Under the pieces are notes generated by a model, which saw only the letters and a program-made list of their open reading frames with translations, did no database searches and was not told the origin of the DNA. Shown piece by piece: positions 34,635 through 44,171 of a stretch of DNA of 64,000 bases. Each line of letters begins with the position of its first letter. The stretch's first letter is position 1. The translations under genes were made by a program, and so were the position numbers. This DNA comes from Pantanalinema sp. GBBB05 (GTDB lineage: Bacteria; Cyanobacteriota; Cyanobacteriia; Leptolyngbyales; Leptolyngbyaceae), in NCBI GenBank assembly GCA_016743235.1, contig VRZD01000001.1, positions 361,268 to 425,267 of the forward strand. Reading direction: 5' to 3'.

Positions 34635-36779
34635 TTACCGATCGCGGAACTGCTGCCCAGTCCCATAGGCTCGATAGGCGACTACAATGCCGCCAGTAGT
34701 CAGAATAGCGACAGCCGGAGCCGCGATCGGCACCCAACCCCGTTGCAGGAATAAGCTATAACCAATCCCGCTTAAACAAACTAACAAGATTGTTTCACCG
34801 ATCGCCAACAGGACTGGATGCCGCAACCACCAGGCAACCGCTCCACCCGCTACTGCCCAAAGTGCGATCCACAGAATTTCTAATTGCTCGGACCAAAACC
34901 AAAATAAAGGTTGGCCGTCTAATGCCACACTTAAGAACTGACTCAAAATTTGGGCATGGATCATCACCCCTGGCATCCGGGCAGTTTCTAGATCAGCCGC
35001 ACTGTAGGGCGTAAAGAACAAATCCTTCCCACTCACCGCCGTTGTGCCAATTAAAACCGCTTTATCCCGAATCCACTCGGGGTTGACCTTACCAGCTAAG
35101 ATCTCCCCTAAGCTAACCTGCCGTGCCACATTGCGGCTGCGGTAGTGCAGCAAGATTTGATACCCGCGATCGTCGATCATTTGATAACCACCGGAGTCTG
35201 GTGCTAACGGTTGCAAGGCAGCTTGGGCTAACTTGACTCGATCTGGATCATCAGAATCTCCGGCAAAGCGGATGTTTTCTTTGGCTAGATACCGTAAGGC
35301 TAATCGGGAGGCAAAGGAGTGATAGGTCGTGGAATCATGATCGGCAAAGATCAGATTGCGCCGCACGACCCCATCCGGGTCAAGCACCAAATCGTTAAAC
35401 CCCACCTGTTTAGCTGGGACACCAGGTGGGGGGGGTGTCGGTGGACTGGCAGCCGTCCCCAAATTGGTAATGGCAACCACACTGGGAGACTGAAGCTCAG
35501 CGAGTAACTCCGGAGTCCCCGGGGGTTGAGGAATATCTCGCAGCAAATCGACTCCGATCGCCCTGGGTTGATGGCGTTTCAATGCTTTGAGTAGCTGGGC
35601 AACCGTACGATCGGTAATCGGAAATTGGCGCAGCGTTTGAATATCCGTTTCCGTGATGCCAACGACCAACAACCGAGAATCAATCCCTGGATCGGGCGCA
35701 AACTGCACCATGCGATCGTAGGCAGTTAATTCCAGTGGTTGGAGCCAACCCAGTTCTCGCAACCCTACGACCATGCCCGTCATCATCGCACTAGCCATTC
35801 CCACTGCCAGCGTGGCTAACGTGGTGGCATGCCACCGCTTAGGCGTGACAGTCGGCGGATGTTCCAGGTTCTCCTCGACGATCGGAGCAGGATAGTCTGG
35901 GAACAACGTTGTTGGGACTAAAGTTTCATCGACTGGGGCTTCAGTTACCAATTCCTCAGTGGTTTGATCTAATGCCCGCAAGACATCCGTTGCCAACTGA
36001 TAACGGTACGTAAAGTGAAACCGCACCATGCGATCGAGAATGCCTGCTAACCAGGGACTCACCTGAGCGCGATCGCGCCAAATCACTTCAGCCGTATCGG
36101 GGTGAGTAGGCAACTGGGATGGGTGGATACCCGTCAGCGCCTGAATGGCTGTCATTCCTAATGCATACAGATCACTGCTGTAGCGCGGCTTGCCCATCAG
36201 TTGTTCACTAGCACCGTAGCCCTGCGTTCCAATCCCCACGGTGATGTTAGTTAGTCCTGGTTCGATCGCGGTCAGTTGAGTCTGCATCTCTTTCACCGCC
36301 CCAAAATCAATCAGAACGATTCTGCTATCCCGTTGCCGCCGCATTAAGTTACCCGGTTTAATATCCCGGTGAATCACATTATGGCTATGGACAAACTCCA
36401 ACACCTCTAGCACATCCCGCACTAAAGCAATCACCTCAGGTTCGGGCAACTGGCGTTTTGTTGCCAGTTCTTCATTTAAGGGGCGTCCCTCAATGTATTC
36501 CTGCACCAGAAAGAACTGTTGGTTTTCCTCAAAGTCATCTAGCAGGGTGGGAATGCGATCGTGGCTGCCCAGCTTCCTTAACGTTTCAACTTCACTTTGA
36601 AACAAACGGCGGGCAACGGTAAGAAATTTACTGTCCTGGCTGGCGGGCTGAAATTGTTTAACGACACACCGGGGACTACTGGGCTGGCGAATATCTTCTG
36701 CTAAATAGGTTTGCCCAAAGCCGCCGCTACCCAAGCCGCGAATAATTTTGTAGCGATCGTTCAGCAGAGTTCCCAACAT
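34635..36779 (-). CDS. Serine/threonine protein kinase with CHASE2 sensor domain
   Basis: A 714-residue kinase from ATG 36779 (MLGTLLNDRYKIIRGLGSGGFGQTYLA); a TTG 33 nt upstream is possible. The Hanks-type kinase (about 8-275) has catalytic HRDIKPGN and LIDFGAVKE in place of DFG-xx. A membrane helix (about 325-350) precedes a CHASE2 extracytoplasmic domain (about 350-610: DRMVQFAPDPGIDSRLLVVGITETDI, GVDLLRDIP, and FTPYSAADLETARMPGVMIHAQ). Two or three further helices end the protein. Kinase-first then CHASE2 is a known cyanobacterial layout. Only 14 bp separate it from the convergent gene. Confidence 0.9.
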   Translation of the reverse strand: MLGTLLNDRYKIIRGLGSGGFGQTYLAEDIRQPSSPRCVVKQFQPASQDSKFLTVARRLFQSEVETLRKLGSHDRIPTLLDDFEENQQFFLVQEYIEGRPLNEELATKRQLPEPEVIALVRDVLEVLEFVHSHNVIHRDIKPGNLMRRQRDSRIVLIDFGAVKEMQTQLTAIEPGLTNITVGIGTQGYGASEQLMGKPRYSSDLYALGMTAIQALTGIHPSQLPTHPDTAEVIWRDRAQVSPWLAGILDRMVRFHFTYRYQLATDVLRALDQTTEELVTEAPVDETLVPTTLFPDYPAPIVEENLEHPPTVTPKRWHATTLATLAVGMASAMMTGMVVGLRELGWLQPLELTAYDRMVQFAPDPGIDSRLLVVGITETDIQTLRQFPITDRTVAQLLKALKRHQPRAIGVDLLRDIPQPPGTPELLAELQSPSVVAITNLGTAASPPTPPPPGVPAKQVGFNDLVLDPDGVVRRNLIFADHDSTTYHSFASRLALRYLAKENIRFAGDSDDPDRVKLAQAALQPLAPDSGGYQMIDDRGYQILLHYRSRNVARQVSLGEILAGKVNPEWIRDKAVLIGTTAVSGKDLFFTPYSAADLETARMPGVMIHAQILSQFLSVALDGQPLFWFWSEQLEILWIALWAVAGGAVAWWLRHPVLLAIGETILLVCLSGIGYSLFLQRGWVPIAAPAVAILTTGGIVVAYRAYGTGQQFRDR

Positions 36780-37285
36780 GCAGCCCAAGATGGATTGGTT
36801 GAATGTGCCCAAGTTTAGAGACGGTGAGCAGTCGAGCCTGACAGGTGATGACAGTTTGCCAGCCGTTTACCATATTCATACACCGATTGAAAATGAGCAG
36901 CGATCGATCCCACGAAAACGGTACAGGCTAAGGTAGGTGGTCTGCTTTCTCTACCGATTGTGACATATCACTATCCGATTTGAATTCCGTGAAATCTTTT
37001 ATTGAAACTGCCGCTCTACCTGTGCTGGAGCGGTTCATCGCCAAGCATCGGTGGATTCCTGAGTCATCCTATCCTAGAGTTTAAGATCTTATTAAAAGAT
37101 GGGGCTAAATCGAATTTCTTTAGCTACTTTAATGGCGAGATACCTCCTAACTGCGTCTCTTGCCCCATCGGTTCTGCCTACCGTAGTAACCGACTGGGGT
37201 TTCTGTTTCATGTACCGTCGAGTAGCAGATCGATTAAGCTAAAGGGACTGAATCGATTATCGTTATCATTTCGCGGCAATTTACC
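36780..37285. other. Divergent intergenic region between CHASE2 kinase and ArsR genes
   Basis: 506 bp. The only element I can argue for is a Fur/Zur-like box at 37254-37268 directly before the ArsR gene. A frame running through much of the right half has no family features and is a shadow. Confidence 0.4.
37254..37268 (-). promoter_or_regulatory. Fur/Zur-like operator candidate upstream of ArsR gene
   Basis: On the minus strand TGATAACGATAATCG matches 11 of the 14 defined positions of the TGATAAT-N-ATTATCA pattern bound by cyanobacterial Zur/Fur regulators. It ends 17 bp before the ArsR start codon, where it could block initiation. Sequence-based guess only. Confidence 0.35.
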
Positions 37286-37717
37286 ATGGCGACCCCTGAC
37301 CCCGCGACGATCGCTCCCGGATTGGATCGCGCCACTCCAGCCACCACCGAAACGCCAAACTGCACAGAGTCACACCCGGTTGACCTCAGCCATATCCGGC
37401 AGCTCCATCGGGATGTGCTGAATCTAGATAAAGCACAGCGGATGGCAGAGTTTTTTAGTTTGCTGGGCGATCCTAACCGCCTGCGGATTCTGTCAGCGTT
37501 AGCGCTCCAGGAATTATGCGTGTGTGATCTAGCCGCGATCGTCAAGATGTCGGAGTCTGCCGTTTCCCATCAACTGCGGACGCTGCGGACAATGCGTTTA
37601 GTCAGTTATCGGCGACAGGGGCGAAATGTGTTTTACTGCCTGAAAGATAGCCATGTGTTAAATCTTTATCGTGAGGTTGCAGAACACCTAGATGAACCGG
37701 ATGAGGCTGGACTCTGA
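37286..37717 (+). CDS. ArsR/SmtB-family metal-sensing repressor (ZiaR/SmtB-like)
   Basis: A 143-residue winged-helix repressor. A polar N-terminal arm with a Cys and His (NCTESHPVDLSHIRQ) leads to the wHTH: FFSLLGDPNRLRILSALALQELCVCDLAAIV, SESAVSHQLRTLR. The alpha3 ELCVCD gives Cys-x-Cys, and alpha5 has DSHVLNLYREVAEHLDE with the Asp, His, His, Glu set of zinc sensors. Such repressors control zinc-efflux or metallothionein genes, but none is adjacent, so the target is not visible here. Confidence 0.87.
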   Translation: MATPDPATIAPGLDRATPATTETPNCTESHPVDLSHIRQLHRDVLNLDKAQRMAEFFSLLGDPNRLRILSALALQELCVCDLAAIVKMSESAVSHQLRTLRTMRLVSYRRQGRNVFYCLKDSHVLNLYREVAEHLDEPDEAGL

Positions 37718-37736
37718 CGATCGAGCTCAACACAAA

Positions 37737-37762
37737 TAAGGACGAACAATTGTCCGCCCTTA
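37737..37762. repeat. REP-like imperfect palindrome between convergent genes
   Basis: A 26-bp palindrome, TAAGGaCGaACAA / TTGTcCGcCCTTA, with only two mismatched pairs, between the ArsR gene and petM. Its purine-rich GG-CG core resembles the hairpin at 25143-25162. It may be a dispersed palindromic repeat serving as a terminator for both genes. Confidence 0.65.
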
Positions 37763-37857
37763 CCCGTTGCCAATTCAGAGGGGTTTACACCTTCCCTATA
37801 GAGGAAAACCTTGCTCAGACAGCGCTGTGATGCTTAGCTCCTGAAGTAGTCGGAAAA

Positions 37858-37959
37858 CTATTCTTCACCACCTTGAAGTTTTAGCAGAAGAAAGCCGACA
37901 CCCAAACCGACCAGGATCAAGGTAAACGATAGAAAAGCGGCATTCATAATTTCGCCCAT
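37858..37959 (-). CDS. petM: Cytochrome b6f complex subunit PetM (subunit VII)
   Basis: A 33-residue gene read from the ATG complementary to 37957-37959: MGEIMNAAFLSFTLILVGLG then VGFLLLKLQGGEE. The single hydrophobic helix and the acidic C-terminal LQGxEE tail match PetM of cyanobacteria (family end LLLKIQGAEE). PetM is one of the four small membrane subunits of the cytochrome b6f complex. It is monocistronic and convergent with the ArsR gene, behind a REP-like hairpin. Too short for standard length cut-offs, so easily missed. Confidence 0.93.
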   Translation of the reverse strand: MGEIMNAAFLSFTLILVGLGVGFLLLKLQGGEE

Positions 37960-38182
37960 TGCAGATATTCTCCCTTGCGATCGCACGTACAGTAAGTGAT
38001 TGAAAAAAGTGATTGCCTGCAACCAGGCGCACCAAACCGACCCCGAGTAGTTGAAAGCCCTGTAAACCGGGTCGCCGTAACGTATTTTAAACCAGATTGA
38101 TCCCCCTGCTATGAAATGACAGCGCCAACTGATAACGAACCTGATATATGCTGAGATCCGGAGCGCGTTTAGATCTCAATTT

Positions 38183-40234
38183 ATGTCCGCAATCATTACC
38201 CCCACTTCCACCATCTTTCCCCTGACGGCAGTTATTGGTCAAGAAGCCATTAAATTAGCGCTATTATTGGCTGCCGTTGATCCAGGGCTGGGTGGTGTAG
38301 TCATTGCCGGACGACGGGGCACAGCAAAATCCGTCATGGCACGCGCCATTCATGCGTTGCTACCTCCGATCGAAGTTGTGTCAGATTCGCTGAATTGTGA
38401 TCCCCGCTATCCATCGGAATGGGACGATGCCACGATCGAGCGATTAGGGGCACAGGCTGACGACCCAGCCAGCATCCCGACTCAAGTAGTTCCAGCCCCC
38501 TTTATCCAGATTCCCTTAGGCGTGACCGAAGATCGGCTTTTAGGTTCTGTTGATGTCAGCCAATCGATTAAACAAGGAGAAACGGTCTTCCAACCCGGAC
38601 TGTTGGCAGAGGCTCATCGTGGCGTGTTGTATGTCGATGAAATTAATCTGCTAGACGACCAGATTGCGAACCTGTTGCTAGGAGCCCTAACAGAAGGACG
38701 TAACCAGATCGAGCGCGAAGGCATCAGTTTTCAACATCCTTGTAAGCCGTTGTTGATTGCCACCTACAACCCGGAAGAAGGGGACTTACGCAACCATTTA
38801 TTGGATCGGATTGCCATCGCGTTATCGGCGGATAGTGTGCTGGGCATCGACGATCGAGTGCAAGCCGTAGAGCAGGTAACTCGCTACTCCGATTCACCCC
38901 AAGCATTCCTGAATCAATACACGGAAGATCTAGATGCCTTAAAAACCCAGATTGTCCTGGCGCGGGAATGGCTGAAGGATGTACGGGTGACTCACGATCA
39001 GGTGCAGTATCTAGTTACAGAAGCTTTACGCGGGGGCGTTCAGGGGCATCGAGCCGAATTATTTGCGTTGCGAGTGGCTAAAGCCCATGCAGCGCTAGAC
39101 GGACGGACAGAAGTGAATGCCGATGATTTGCGGCGGGCGGTGGAATTGGTGATCATTCCGCGATCGATCATCATTGAGCCTCCTCCCGAACAACAACCAC
39201 CGCCTCCGCCTCCGCCCCCACCTCAAGATCAGTCCGAGCAAGAACAGGAGCAGGAAGAAGAGCAAGAGGAAGAAAACGAGTCACAATCAGAACCCGATTC
39301 GCTGAATATTCCGGAGGAGTTTGTCTTTGATGCGGAAGGGGTGATTCTTGATCCGTCGGTGCTGTACTTTGCGCAGATGGCAACTCGGCAAGGCAAGTCG
39401 GGTAGTCGGACACTAATTTTCTCTGACGATCGCGGTCGGTACGTGAAACCTATGTTGCCGAAGGGCAAAGTGCGCCGGATTGCAGTGGATGCCACCTTAC
39501 GGGCAGCCGCTCCTTACCAGAAAGCCAGACGCCAACGGGCAGCCGCAAGTGCCTCTACTTCAGCCCCACCTCGCAAACGGGTCTTTGTCGAGCAGGGCGA
39601 TGTGCGCTCCAAACGATTAGCTCGAAAAGCCGGAGCGTTAGTTGTGTTTGTGGTGGATGCTTCTGGCTCCATGGCACTCAACCGGATGCAATCTGCTAAG
39701 GGAGCCGTGATGCGGTTATTGACTGAGGCTTATCAGAATCGAGATCAAGTCTCGTTGATTCCCTTCCGGGGGGAACAGGCCGAAGTTTTGTTGCCCCCGA
39801 CCCGATCGATTGAAGCGGCTAAACGTCGTCTCGATCGCTTGCCTTGTGGTGGCGGCTCTCCCCTAGCACATGGACTGACACAAGCGGTGCGGGTAGGGAT
39901 GAATGCCAAGCAATCAGGAGATATCGGTCAGGTGGTAATTGTGGCGATTACCGATGGTCGCGGCAATATCCCCCTAGCGCGATCGCTGGGCGAACCGATC
40001 GGGGAAGGTGAGAAACCAGATATCAAAGCCGAACTGCTGGATATTGCCGATAAAATTCGGGCGACCGGCTTTCAATTATTGGTGATCGATACCGAAAACA
40101 AGTTCATTTCCACCGGATTTGCCAAGGAACTCGCCACTCATGCCGGTGGTAAGTATCATCATCTGCCCAAAGCCTCGGAACAGGCGATCGCCTCCATGGC
40201 AATGAACGCCATTTCCGACCTCCGTTCTCGCTAA
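38183..40234 (+). CDS. chlD: Magnesium chelatase subunit D
   Basis: A 683-residue subunit of Mg-protoporphyrin chelatase, the first committed step of chlorophyll synthesis. The N-terminal AAA+ domain (about 10-330) has Walker A GRRGTAKS (about 43-50) and Walker [14 protein letters not shown]. An acidic Pro/Gln/Glu linker (about 333-372; polyproline then Gln-Glu repeats) leads to the C-terminal von Willebrand A domain with a MIDAS motif VDASGSM (about 490). ChlD forms the AAA+ ring with ChlI and hands the porphyrin to ChlH. The linker composition is typical. A GNAT gene starts 2 bp after the stop. Confidence 0.96.
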   Translation: MSAIITPTSTIFPLTAVIGQEAIKLALLLAAVDPGLGGVVIAGRRGTAKSVMARAIHALLPPIEVVSDSLNCDPRYPSEWDDATIERLGAQADDPASIPTQVVPAPFIQIPLGVTEDRLLGSVDVSQSIKQGETVFQPGLLAEAHRGVLYVDEINLLDDQIANLLLGALTEGRNQIEREGISFQHPCKPLLIATYNPEEGDLRNHLLDRIAIALSADSVLGIDDRVQAVEQVTRYSDSPQAFLNQYTEDLDALKTQIVLAREWLKDVRVTHDQVQYLVTEALRGGVQGHRAELFALRVAKAHAALDGRTEVNADDLRRAVELVIIPRSIIIEPPPEQQPPPPPPPPPQDQSEQEQEQEEEQEEENESQSEPDSLNIPEEFVFDAEGVILDPSVLYFAQMATRQGKSGSRTLIFSDDRGRYVKPMLPKGKVRRIAVDATLRAAAPYQKARRQRAAASASTSAPPRKRVFVEQGDVRSKRLARKAGALVVFVVDASGSMALNRMQSAKGAVMRLLTEAYQNRDQVSLIPFRGEQAEVLLPPTRSIEAAKRRLDRLPCGGGSPLAHGLTQAVRVGMNAKQSGDIGQVVIVAITDGRGNIPLARSLGEPIGEGEKPDIKAELLDIADKIRATGFQLLVIDTENKFISTGFAKELATHAGGKYHHLPKASEQAIASMAMNAISDLRSR

Positions 40235-40236
40235 CC

Positions 40237-40716
40237 ATGCCTACCGCTCTACCATCGGGATTGCTCCTGCGTCCGGCGCAGCATCAGGACTTGGGAGCAA
40301 TTCGCTGGTTAGTGTTGGGGGCAAAACTGGATCCAACTCAGTTACGCTGGTCACAGTTTTGGGTAATTGAGCATGCCGAACAGGTGATTGCTTGTGGACA
40401 ACTGCGATCGTTCCCAGCCGCCCAAGAGTTAGGCAGTCTGGTAGTGGCTAAACACTGGCGAAGACAGGGATTAGGCTCTGCGTTGACGCAGCATTTAATC
40501 CAGCAGGCGACCGAACCGTTGTATCTGGAATGCTTAGGATCTACGTTGGCACAGTTTTATCAACGCCTGGGATTTCAACCAGTGTCGTGGCAGAAGTTAC
40601 CTCGATCGCTTCAGCGCAAATTTGGGTTATCTGCTGTAGCCGCCCGATTTGGGTTCCCAGTTTTCTTAATGCACTACGATCCAAGCCAAAATTCCGCTGC
40701 AAATCACACAGAATAA
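40237..40716 (+). CDS. GNAT-family N-acetyltransferase
   Basis: A 159-residue GCN5-type acetyltransferase: LRPAQHQDLGAIRWLV at the N-terminus, the acetyl-CoA loop LVVAKHWRRQGLGSALTQHLI (R/Q-x-x-G-x-G/A), and LAQFYQRLGFQPV near the C-terminus. The substrate cannot be told. It begins 2 bp after the chlD stop, so it is probably co-transcribed with chlD. Confidence 0.85.
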   Translation: MPTALPSGLLLRPAQHQDLGAIRWLVLGAKLDPTQLRWSQFWVIEHAEQVIACGQLRSFPAAQELGSLVVAKHWRRQGLGSALTQHLIQQATEPLYLECLGSTLAQFYQRLGFQPVSWQKLPRSLQRKFGLSAVAARFGFPVFLMHYDPSQNSAANHTE

Positions 40717-40788
40717 TCAATGGGTGGTTTGTAAAGTATTTTTGAGTTATTCTGCATCTAATTCTCAATGACCGGGAGGGAATTGCGA

Positions 40789-41205
40789 GTGAATGCTGCC
40801 GAACAGGCAAGAAGTATTGAAACTGCCACGAAGATTGCCGCTGTCGTCAATTTGTTTAAGGCGGAGTTTCCCGATGCCCGATCGGATCTGAAGCCGTGGG
40901 CAAACGATCCTGATACGCGGGAATTAGTTGACCCCGACTCGATCGATATTGGGTTTCACTTCCCCGGCTTTTCTCGCCGCCTACAAAGTCGCAGTATCCT
41001 GTTACAAATGCGGTTTTACACCGATCCACTCACAGAAGCTCGACGGGCGATCGGGGCAGAAATGGCTGGCTTCGATCACACGGGCAAACGCTGGTGGCTG
41101 TCCACGGTTGAAAGTTGGACGTTTATCGGCGATCGTTCCCCAACTCCAGAAATGGCTGATAAACTAAAAGCCTTTCTCCAAAAAGCGCTGGAGTTGTTCA
41201 ACTAA
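40789..41205 (+). CDS. Conserved hypothetical cyanobacterial protein
   Basis: A 138-residue protein of unknown function. GTG 40789 is preferred: GGGAGGG lies 8 nt upstream; ATG 40768 is in frame but overlaps that purine tract. Features: KAEFPDARSDLKPWANDPDTRELVDPDSIDIGFHFPGFSRR (shown in parts), SRSILLQMRFYTDP, GKRWWLSTVESWTFIGDR. Soluble, no signal or membrane segment. It resembles conserved cyanobacterial proteins without assigned role. The start choice is uncertain. Confidence 0.6.
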   Translation: MNAAEQARSIETATKIAAVVNLFKAEFPDARSDLKPWANDPDTRELVDPDSIDIGFHFPGFSRRLQSRSILLQMRFYTDPLTEARRAIGAEMAGFDHTGKRWWLSTVESWTFIGDRSPTPEMADKLKAFLQKALELFN

Positions 41206-41817
41206 CAGGACCGAATCTGCTTAGGTGTTACAGTTGCTTCAGCGTAGTTGTTCAACGAGTTTTGCGTGTCGCACTCCAATGAATTACTCGTCTCCAAATT
41301 TCGTCCCGCACCCGAGGAAAAACTTTTGGTTGCTCGACTGGATCATCTAACGATCGATGTTCGACCACTACTTATGTCAACCATTGCGGTGATAAATTGA
41401 CACCACAGCCCTATCAAGAGATGACAACGTCACAAGCCTGGGGATTAAAAGCGTTTAAGGCTTGAAGGGTTGGTTGACTAGTATTACTTCTAACCTCTTA
41501 CATGATGGCGATCGCGGCTAGTCTAGCTCAGCTAGCCGCAAATGCGGAGCTGAATCGCCGCTGAGTCGTGCACTATGCACTAAGTGTCAAGATGCCAGGT
41601 TGCTAGGGTATGTGGTGTTCTAGATAGACAAACCAGGTGATACCGAACTAGGGCAACTAGGGGATCGGGTAAGCGAAGTGCGATACAAAGCGTTACTAAA
41701 GATGCAGTGAACTGTCAAAAGTCTTATAATCCTTGCATGTTGCCCTTCTTGAATACCAGTTTTCACAGTTTTCACTAGGGCGTGTCTTGTAAAACAGTAT
41801 AGGCAAGGATTCCGAGC
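41206..41817. other. Long intergenic region upstream of trxA with hairpins
   Basis: 612 bp without a credible ORF. It contains a GCGGCTAG-N10-CTAGCCGC stem (41514-41539), a weaker GCGG...CCGC pairing just after it, a GTGCA-CTA-TGCAC hairpin (near 41568-41580), a TATAAT at 41725-41730, and a perfect tandem AGTTTTCAC x2 at 41758-41775. The hairpin cluster could belong to a small RNA or a long trxA leader. Confidence 0.4.
41725..41730 (+). promoter_or_regulatory. Candidate -10 element of trxA
   Basis: A perfect TATAAT 88 bp before the trxA ATG. No convincing -35 at 17 +/- 1 bp. If used, the leader would carry the tandem AGTTTTCAC repeat. Confidence 0.4.
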
Positions 41818-42141
41818 ATGTCAGCAGCCGCGCAAGTTACAGATGCCACTTTTAAACAAGAGGTCCTTGAGAGTGAGGTTCCGGTTCTTGTGGATTTTTG
41901 GGCACCCTGGTGTGGTCCCTGCCGCATGGTAGCGCCGATCGTTGATGAAATTGCTTCTCAATACGAAGGACAAGTCAAAGTTGTCAAAGTCAATACTGAC
42001 GAGAATCCTACCGTTGCCAGTCAATATGGTATCCGCAGTATCCCCACCCTGATGATCTTCAAGGGCGGACAACGGGTAGATATGGTGGTAGGCGCAGTTC
42101 CTAAAACGACGCTTTCCAGCACCCTGGAAAAATACCTCTAA
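41818..42141 (+). CDS. trxA: Thioredoxin (m-type)
   Basis: A 107-residue thioredoxin with the WCGPC redox centre (about residues 31-35), [18 protein letters not shown], cis-Pro loop [15 protein letters not shown]. Highly similar in pattern to the essential m-type TrxA of cyanobacteria, which is reduced by ferredoxin-thioredoxin reductase and regulates carbon-fixation enzymes. It is monocistronic, followed by an intrinsic terminator. Confidence 0.96.
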   Translation: MSAAAQVTDATFKQEVLESEVPVLVDFWAPWCGPCRMVAPIVDEIASQYEGQVKVVKVNTDENPTVASQYGIRSIPTLMIFKGGQRVDMVVGAVPKTTLSSTLEKYL

Positions 42142-42283
42142 CTCACGTTTCTCTGGATCTGAACAAGAATCAGCCTACTTTAAGAGTCTGTCTGATTTCA
42201 GATTTCCGTCTCGACTATTCGTAGACGATGCAGCTTACAGGCTTTGATTGAGTCCTTCTAGCTAAATTAGTTCAGTTTCCAGG

Positions 42284-42312
42284 CGCCTCGGATTGCGATC
42301 GAGGCGTTTTTT
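42284..42312 (+). terminator. Intrinsic terminator after trxA
   Basis: A 7-bp stem CGCCTCG (42284-42290) / CGAGGCG (42300-42306) with a 9-nt loop and six T residues (42307-42312). Confidence 0.85.
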
Positions 42313-42389
42313 CATCGCTGAATCACAGCGATCGAATTTGTATGTCCGAAATCTCGATACAATAGAATGCTGCCAGTCTGGAGGAATTC

Positions 42390-43460
42390 ATGACTTCATC
42401 TCCGTCGTTTGACACTTCTGAGGCGCTCCATGCCGAAGTGATGAAGTTGCTTGATCGTCTACCCAATACCAAACATGGAGAGCTAATTCAGTTAGCGTTA
42501 TCTACACTCGTTCAAATGGCTGACGGGGAGATCGATCGCCTGGACTGGAAAATTTTGAACGCCTCCTTGCAGGACATGGAACGGGCATTCAAAACCTTTT
42601 ACCACTATCGCCACATTCGCAAAATCGCGATTTTTGGGTCTGCCCGCATCGCCCCAGATACCGAGGAATACCAGATCGCCGTTGACTTTGCCCGTCGCAT
42701 CACTGAACTGGGATTTATGGTAATCACGGGAGCAGGGGGCGGCATTATGCAGGCGGGTAATGAAGGAGCCGGGGCAGAGAAATCCTTTGGGCTGAATATT
42801 CAACTCCCGTTTGAGCAGGGAGCCAACCCCTTTATTGAAGGCGATCGCAAGCTCGTTCCCTTCAAATATTTCTTCACTCGTAAATTATTTTTCCTCCGGG
42901 AAAGTGATGCTCTCGCCTTATTTCCGGGAGGCTTCGGCACCCAAGATGAAGCCTTTGAATGTATTACCTTGAGCCAAACAGGTAAATCCTCACCGATGCC
43001 ACTGGTGTTAATCGATAAACCCGGTGGTGATTATTGGCATGACTGGAATGATTACATTCACAAGCAACTGATGCGACGGGGATTAATTAGTCCCGATGAT
43101 GCCAGTTTGTATACGATTACCGATCGCATTGATGTCGCCTGTGACGCGATCGCCAGTTTCTACAGTGTGTTCCATTCCTGCCGCTATGTCGGCAATCGCC
43201 TGGTGCTTCGCCTCAACTGCGAACTTTCGGATGACGATGTGGAATACCTGAACCAGAACTTTAGCGACATTTTGGTGAAAGGGCGGATCGAGAAAAGTCA
43301 TGCCTTACCCCAAGAAGCACAAGACATGACGATCGGGTTATCTCGGTTAGTCATGCAATTTAACCAACGCGATTTAGGGCGACTGTATCAAATGATTGCG
43401 GCAATTAATCGCTTAGGCAGTTGCCGTTTAACGAAGGTTAACCATCCCGAACGTAAGTAA
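42390..43460 (+). CDS. LOG/TIGR00730-family Rossmann-fold protein
   Basis: A 356-residue protein. An N-terminal helical region (about 1-70) precedes the LOG domain: IAIFGSARIAPDTEEYQ, MVITGAGGGIMQAGNEGA and the PGGFGTQDEAFE motif (PGGxGTxxE) that binds nucleoside monophosphate in cytokinin riboside 5'-monophosphate phosphoribohydrolases. About 100 residues are attached to its C-terminus. It is longer than typical LOG proteins (about 190) and belongs to the long cyanobacterial form. Likely nucleotide-binding or -cleaving; substrate unproven. It has AGGAGG-like purines (GGAGG) 6 nt before the start. Confidence 0.83.
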   Translation: MTSSPSFDTSEALHAEVMKLLDRLPNTKHGELIQLALSTLVQMADGEIDRLDWKILNASLQDMERAFKTFYHYRHIRKIAIFGSARIAPDTEEYQIAVDFARRITELGFMVITGAGGGIMQAGNEGAGAEKSFGLNIQLPFEQGANPFIEGDRKLVPFKYFFTRKLFFLRESDALALFPGGFGTQDEAFECITLSQTGKSSPMPLVLIDKPGGDYWHDWNDYIHKQLMRRGLISPDDASLYTITDRIDVACDAIASFYSVFHSCRYVGNRLVLRLNCELSDDDVEYLNQNFSDILVKGRIEKSHALPQEAQDMTIGLSRLVMQFNQRDLGRLYQMIAAINRLGSCRLTKVNHPERK

Positions 43461-43480
43461 CTCGTTTTTGCGGGTAATAG

Positions 43481-43516
43481 CTCACCCATTCCAAGTCAGA
43501 CACTGCAATGGGTGAG
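43481..43516. terminator. Perfect 10-bp hairpin between convergent LOG and HPP genes
   Basis: CTCACCCATT at 43481-43490 pairs with AATGGGTGAG at 43507-43516, loop 16 nt; outer GCGG/CCGC can extend it. It lies between the two stop codons. Transcription end or RNA stabiliser for both. Confidence 0.65.
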
Positions 43517-43532
43517 TAAACCGCGCGATCGC

Positions 43533-44171
43533 CTAGAACCAATATTTGGGGTAATGCCGATCCTCCAGCAGATTATTAAATACCACTGCACAAATCACCA
43601 GAATTATTGCTCCTGATAATACGGGAACCACTAAAAAGCTCCATGCGGCTTTAGTCATAATCACGACTAGTGGTGTAGCTCCTGCCGGCGGATGGAGGGT
43701 GGAAGTCAGTTGCATCACCCCGATCGAGGTAGCAACCGCCAACGCCATCACCCACCAATCGACTCCAAACAAGTGCAGCAACGTCAGGCTAATCAGCGTA
43801 GCAATGCAGTGTCCCCCAATCACATTTCGAGGTTGGGCCAGTGGACTGTCTGGTGCGCCAAAGATCAGCACACAGGTGGCTCCAAATGGCGCAATCAACA
43901 ATGGGGCATGGGTTAATGCGGCGGGAAAGCCAGTGGCCGTAATGCCTAAGAAAGCTCCCATCCAGGAACACAACACATATTTGTAAGGCAACCGGGGCGG
44001 ACGATCGACTCCTCCTCGCATTTTGGTGACATACCGCTTGAGCCGATGCCGGAGTGGGGCCGGAGTGGCAGAGGGTTTGAGGAAGCTGCGTTCCAGAATG
44101 CGCCGCGCCCGCGAAAATTTGCGATCGGAACTAGCCTGGAACGATCGGGTTTCAGGAGACTGATGGGTCAC
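43533..44171 (-). CDS. HPP-family membrane protein (nitrite permease type)
   Basis: A 212-residue membrane protein with a basic N-terminal tail (about 1-60) and four hydrophobic segments (about 67-92, 93-110, 125-150, 178-202). It carries the family signature STLHPPAGATPLV and PFGATCVLIFGAPDSPLAQPRNVIGGH. HPP proteins of cyanobacteria and chloroplasts have been reported to transport nitrite. A perfect NtcA-type site lies 88 bp upstream, which supports nitrogen control. It is monocistronic. Confidence 0.85.
   Translation of the reverse strand: MTHQSPETRSFQASSDRKFSRARRILERSFLKPSATPAPLRHRLKRYVTKMRGGVDRPPRLPYKYVLCSWMGAFLGITATGFPAALTHAPLLIAPFGATCVLIFGAPDSPLAQPRNVIGGHCIATLISLTLLHLFGVDWWVMALAVATSIGVMQLTSTLHPPAGATPLVVIMTKAAWSFLVVPVLSGAIILVICAVVFNNLLEDRHYPKYWF

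Noticed and set aside
37002..37421. 139-aa plus-strand frame overlapping the ArsR gene start
   Set aside because: Low-complexity Ser/Pro-rich product with no family features; it overlaps the well-supported ArsR gene in another frame.
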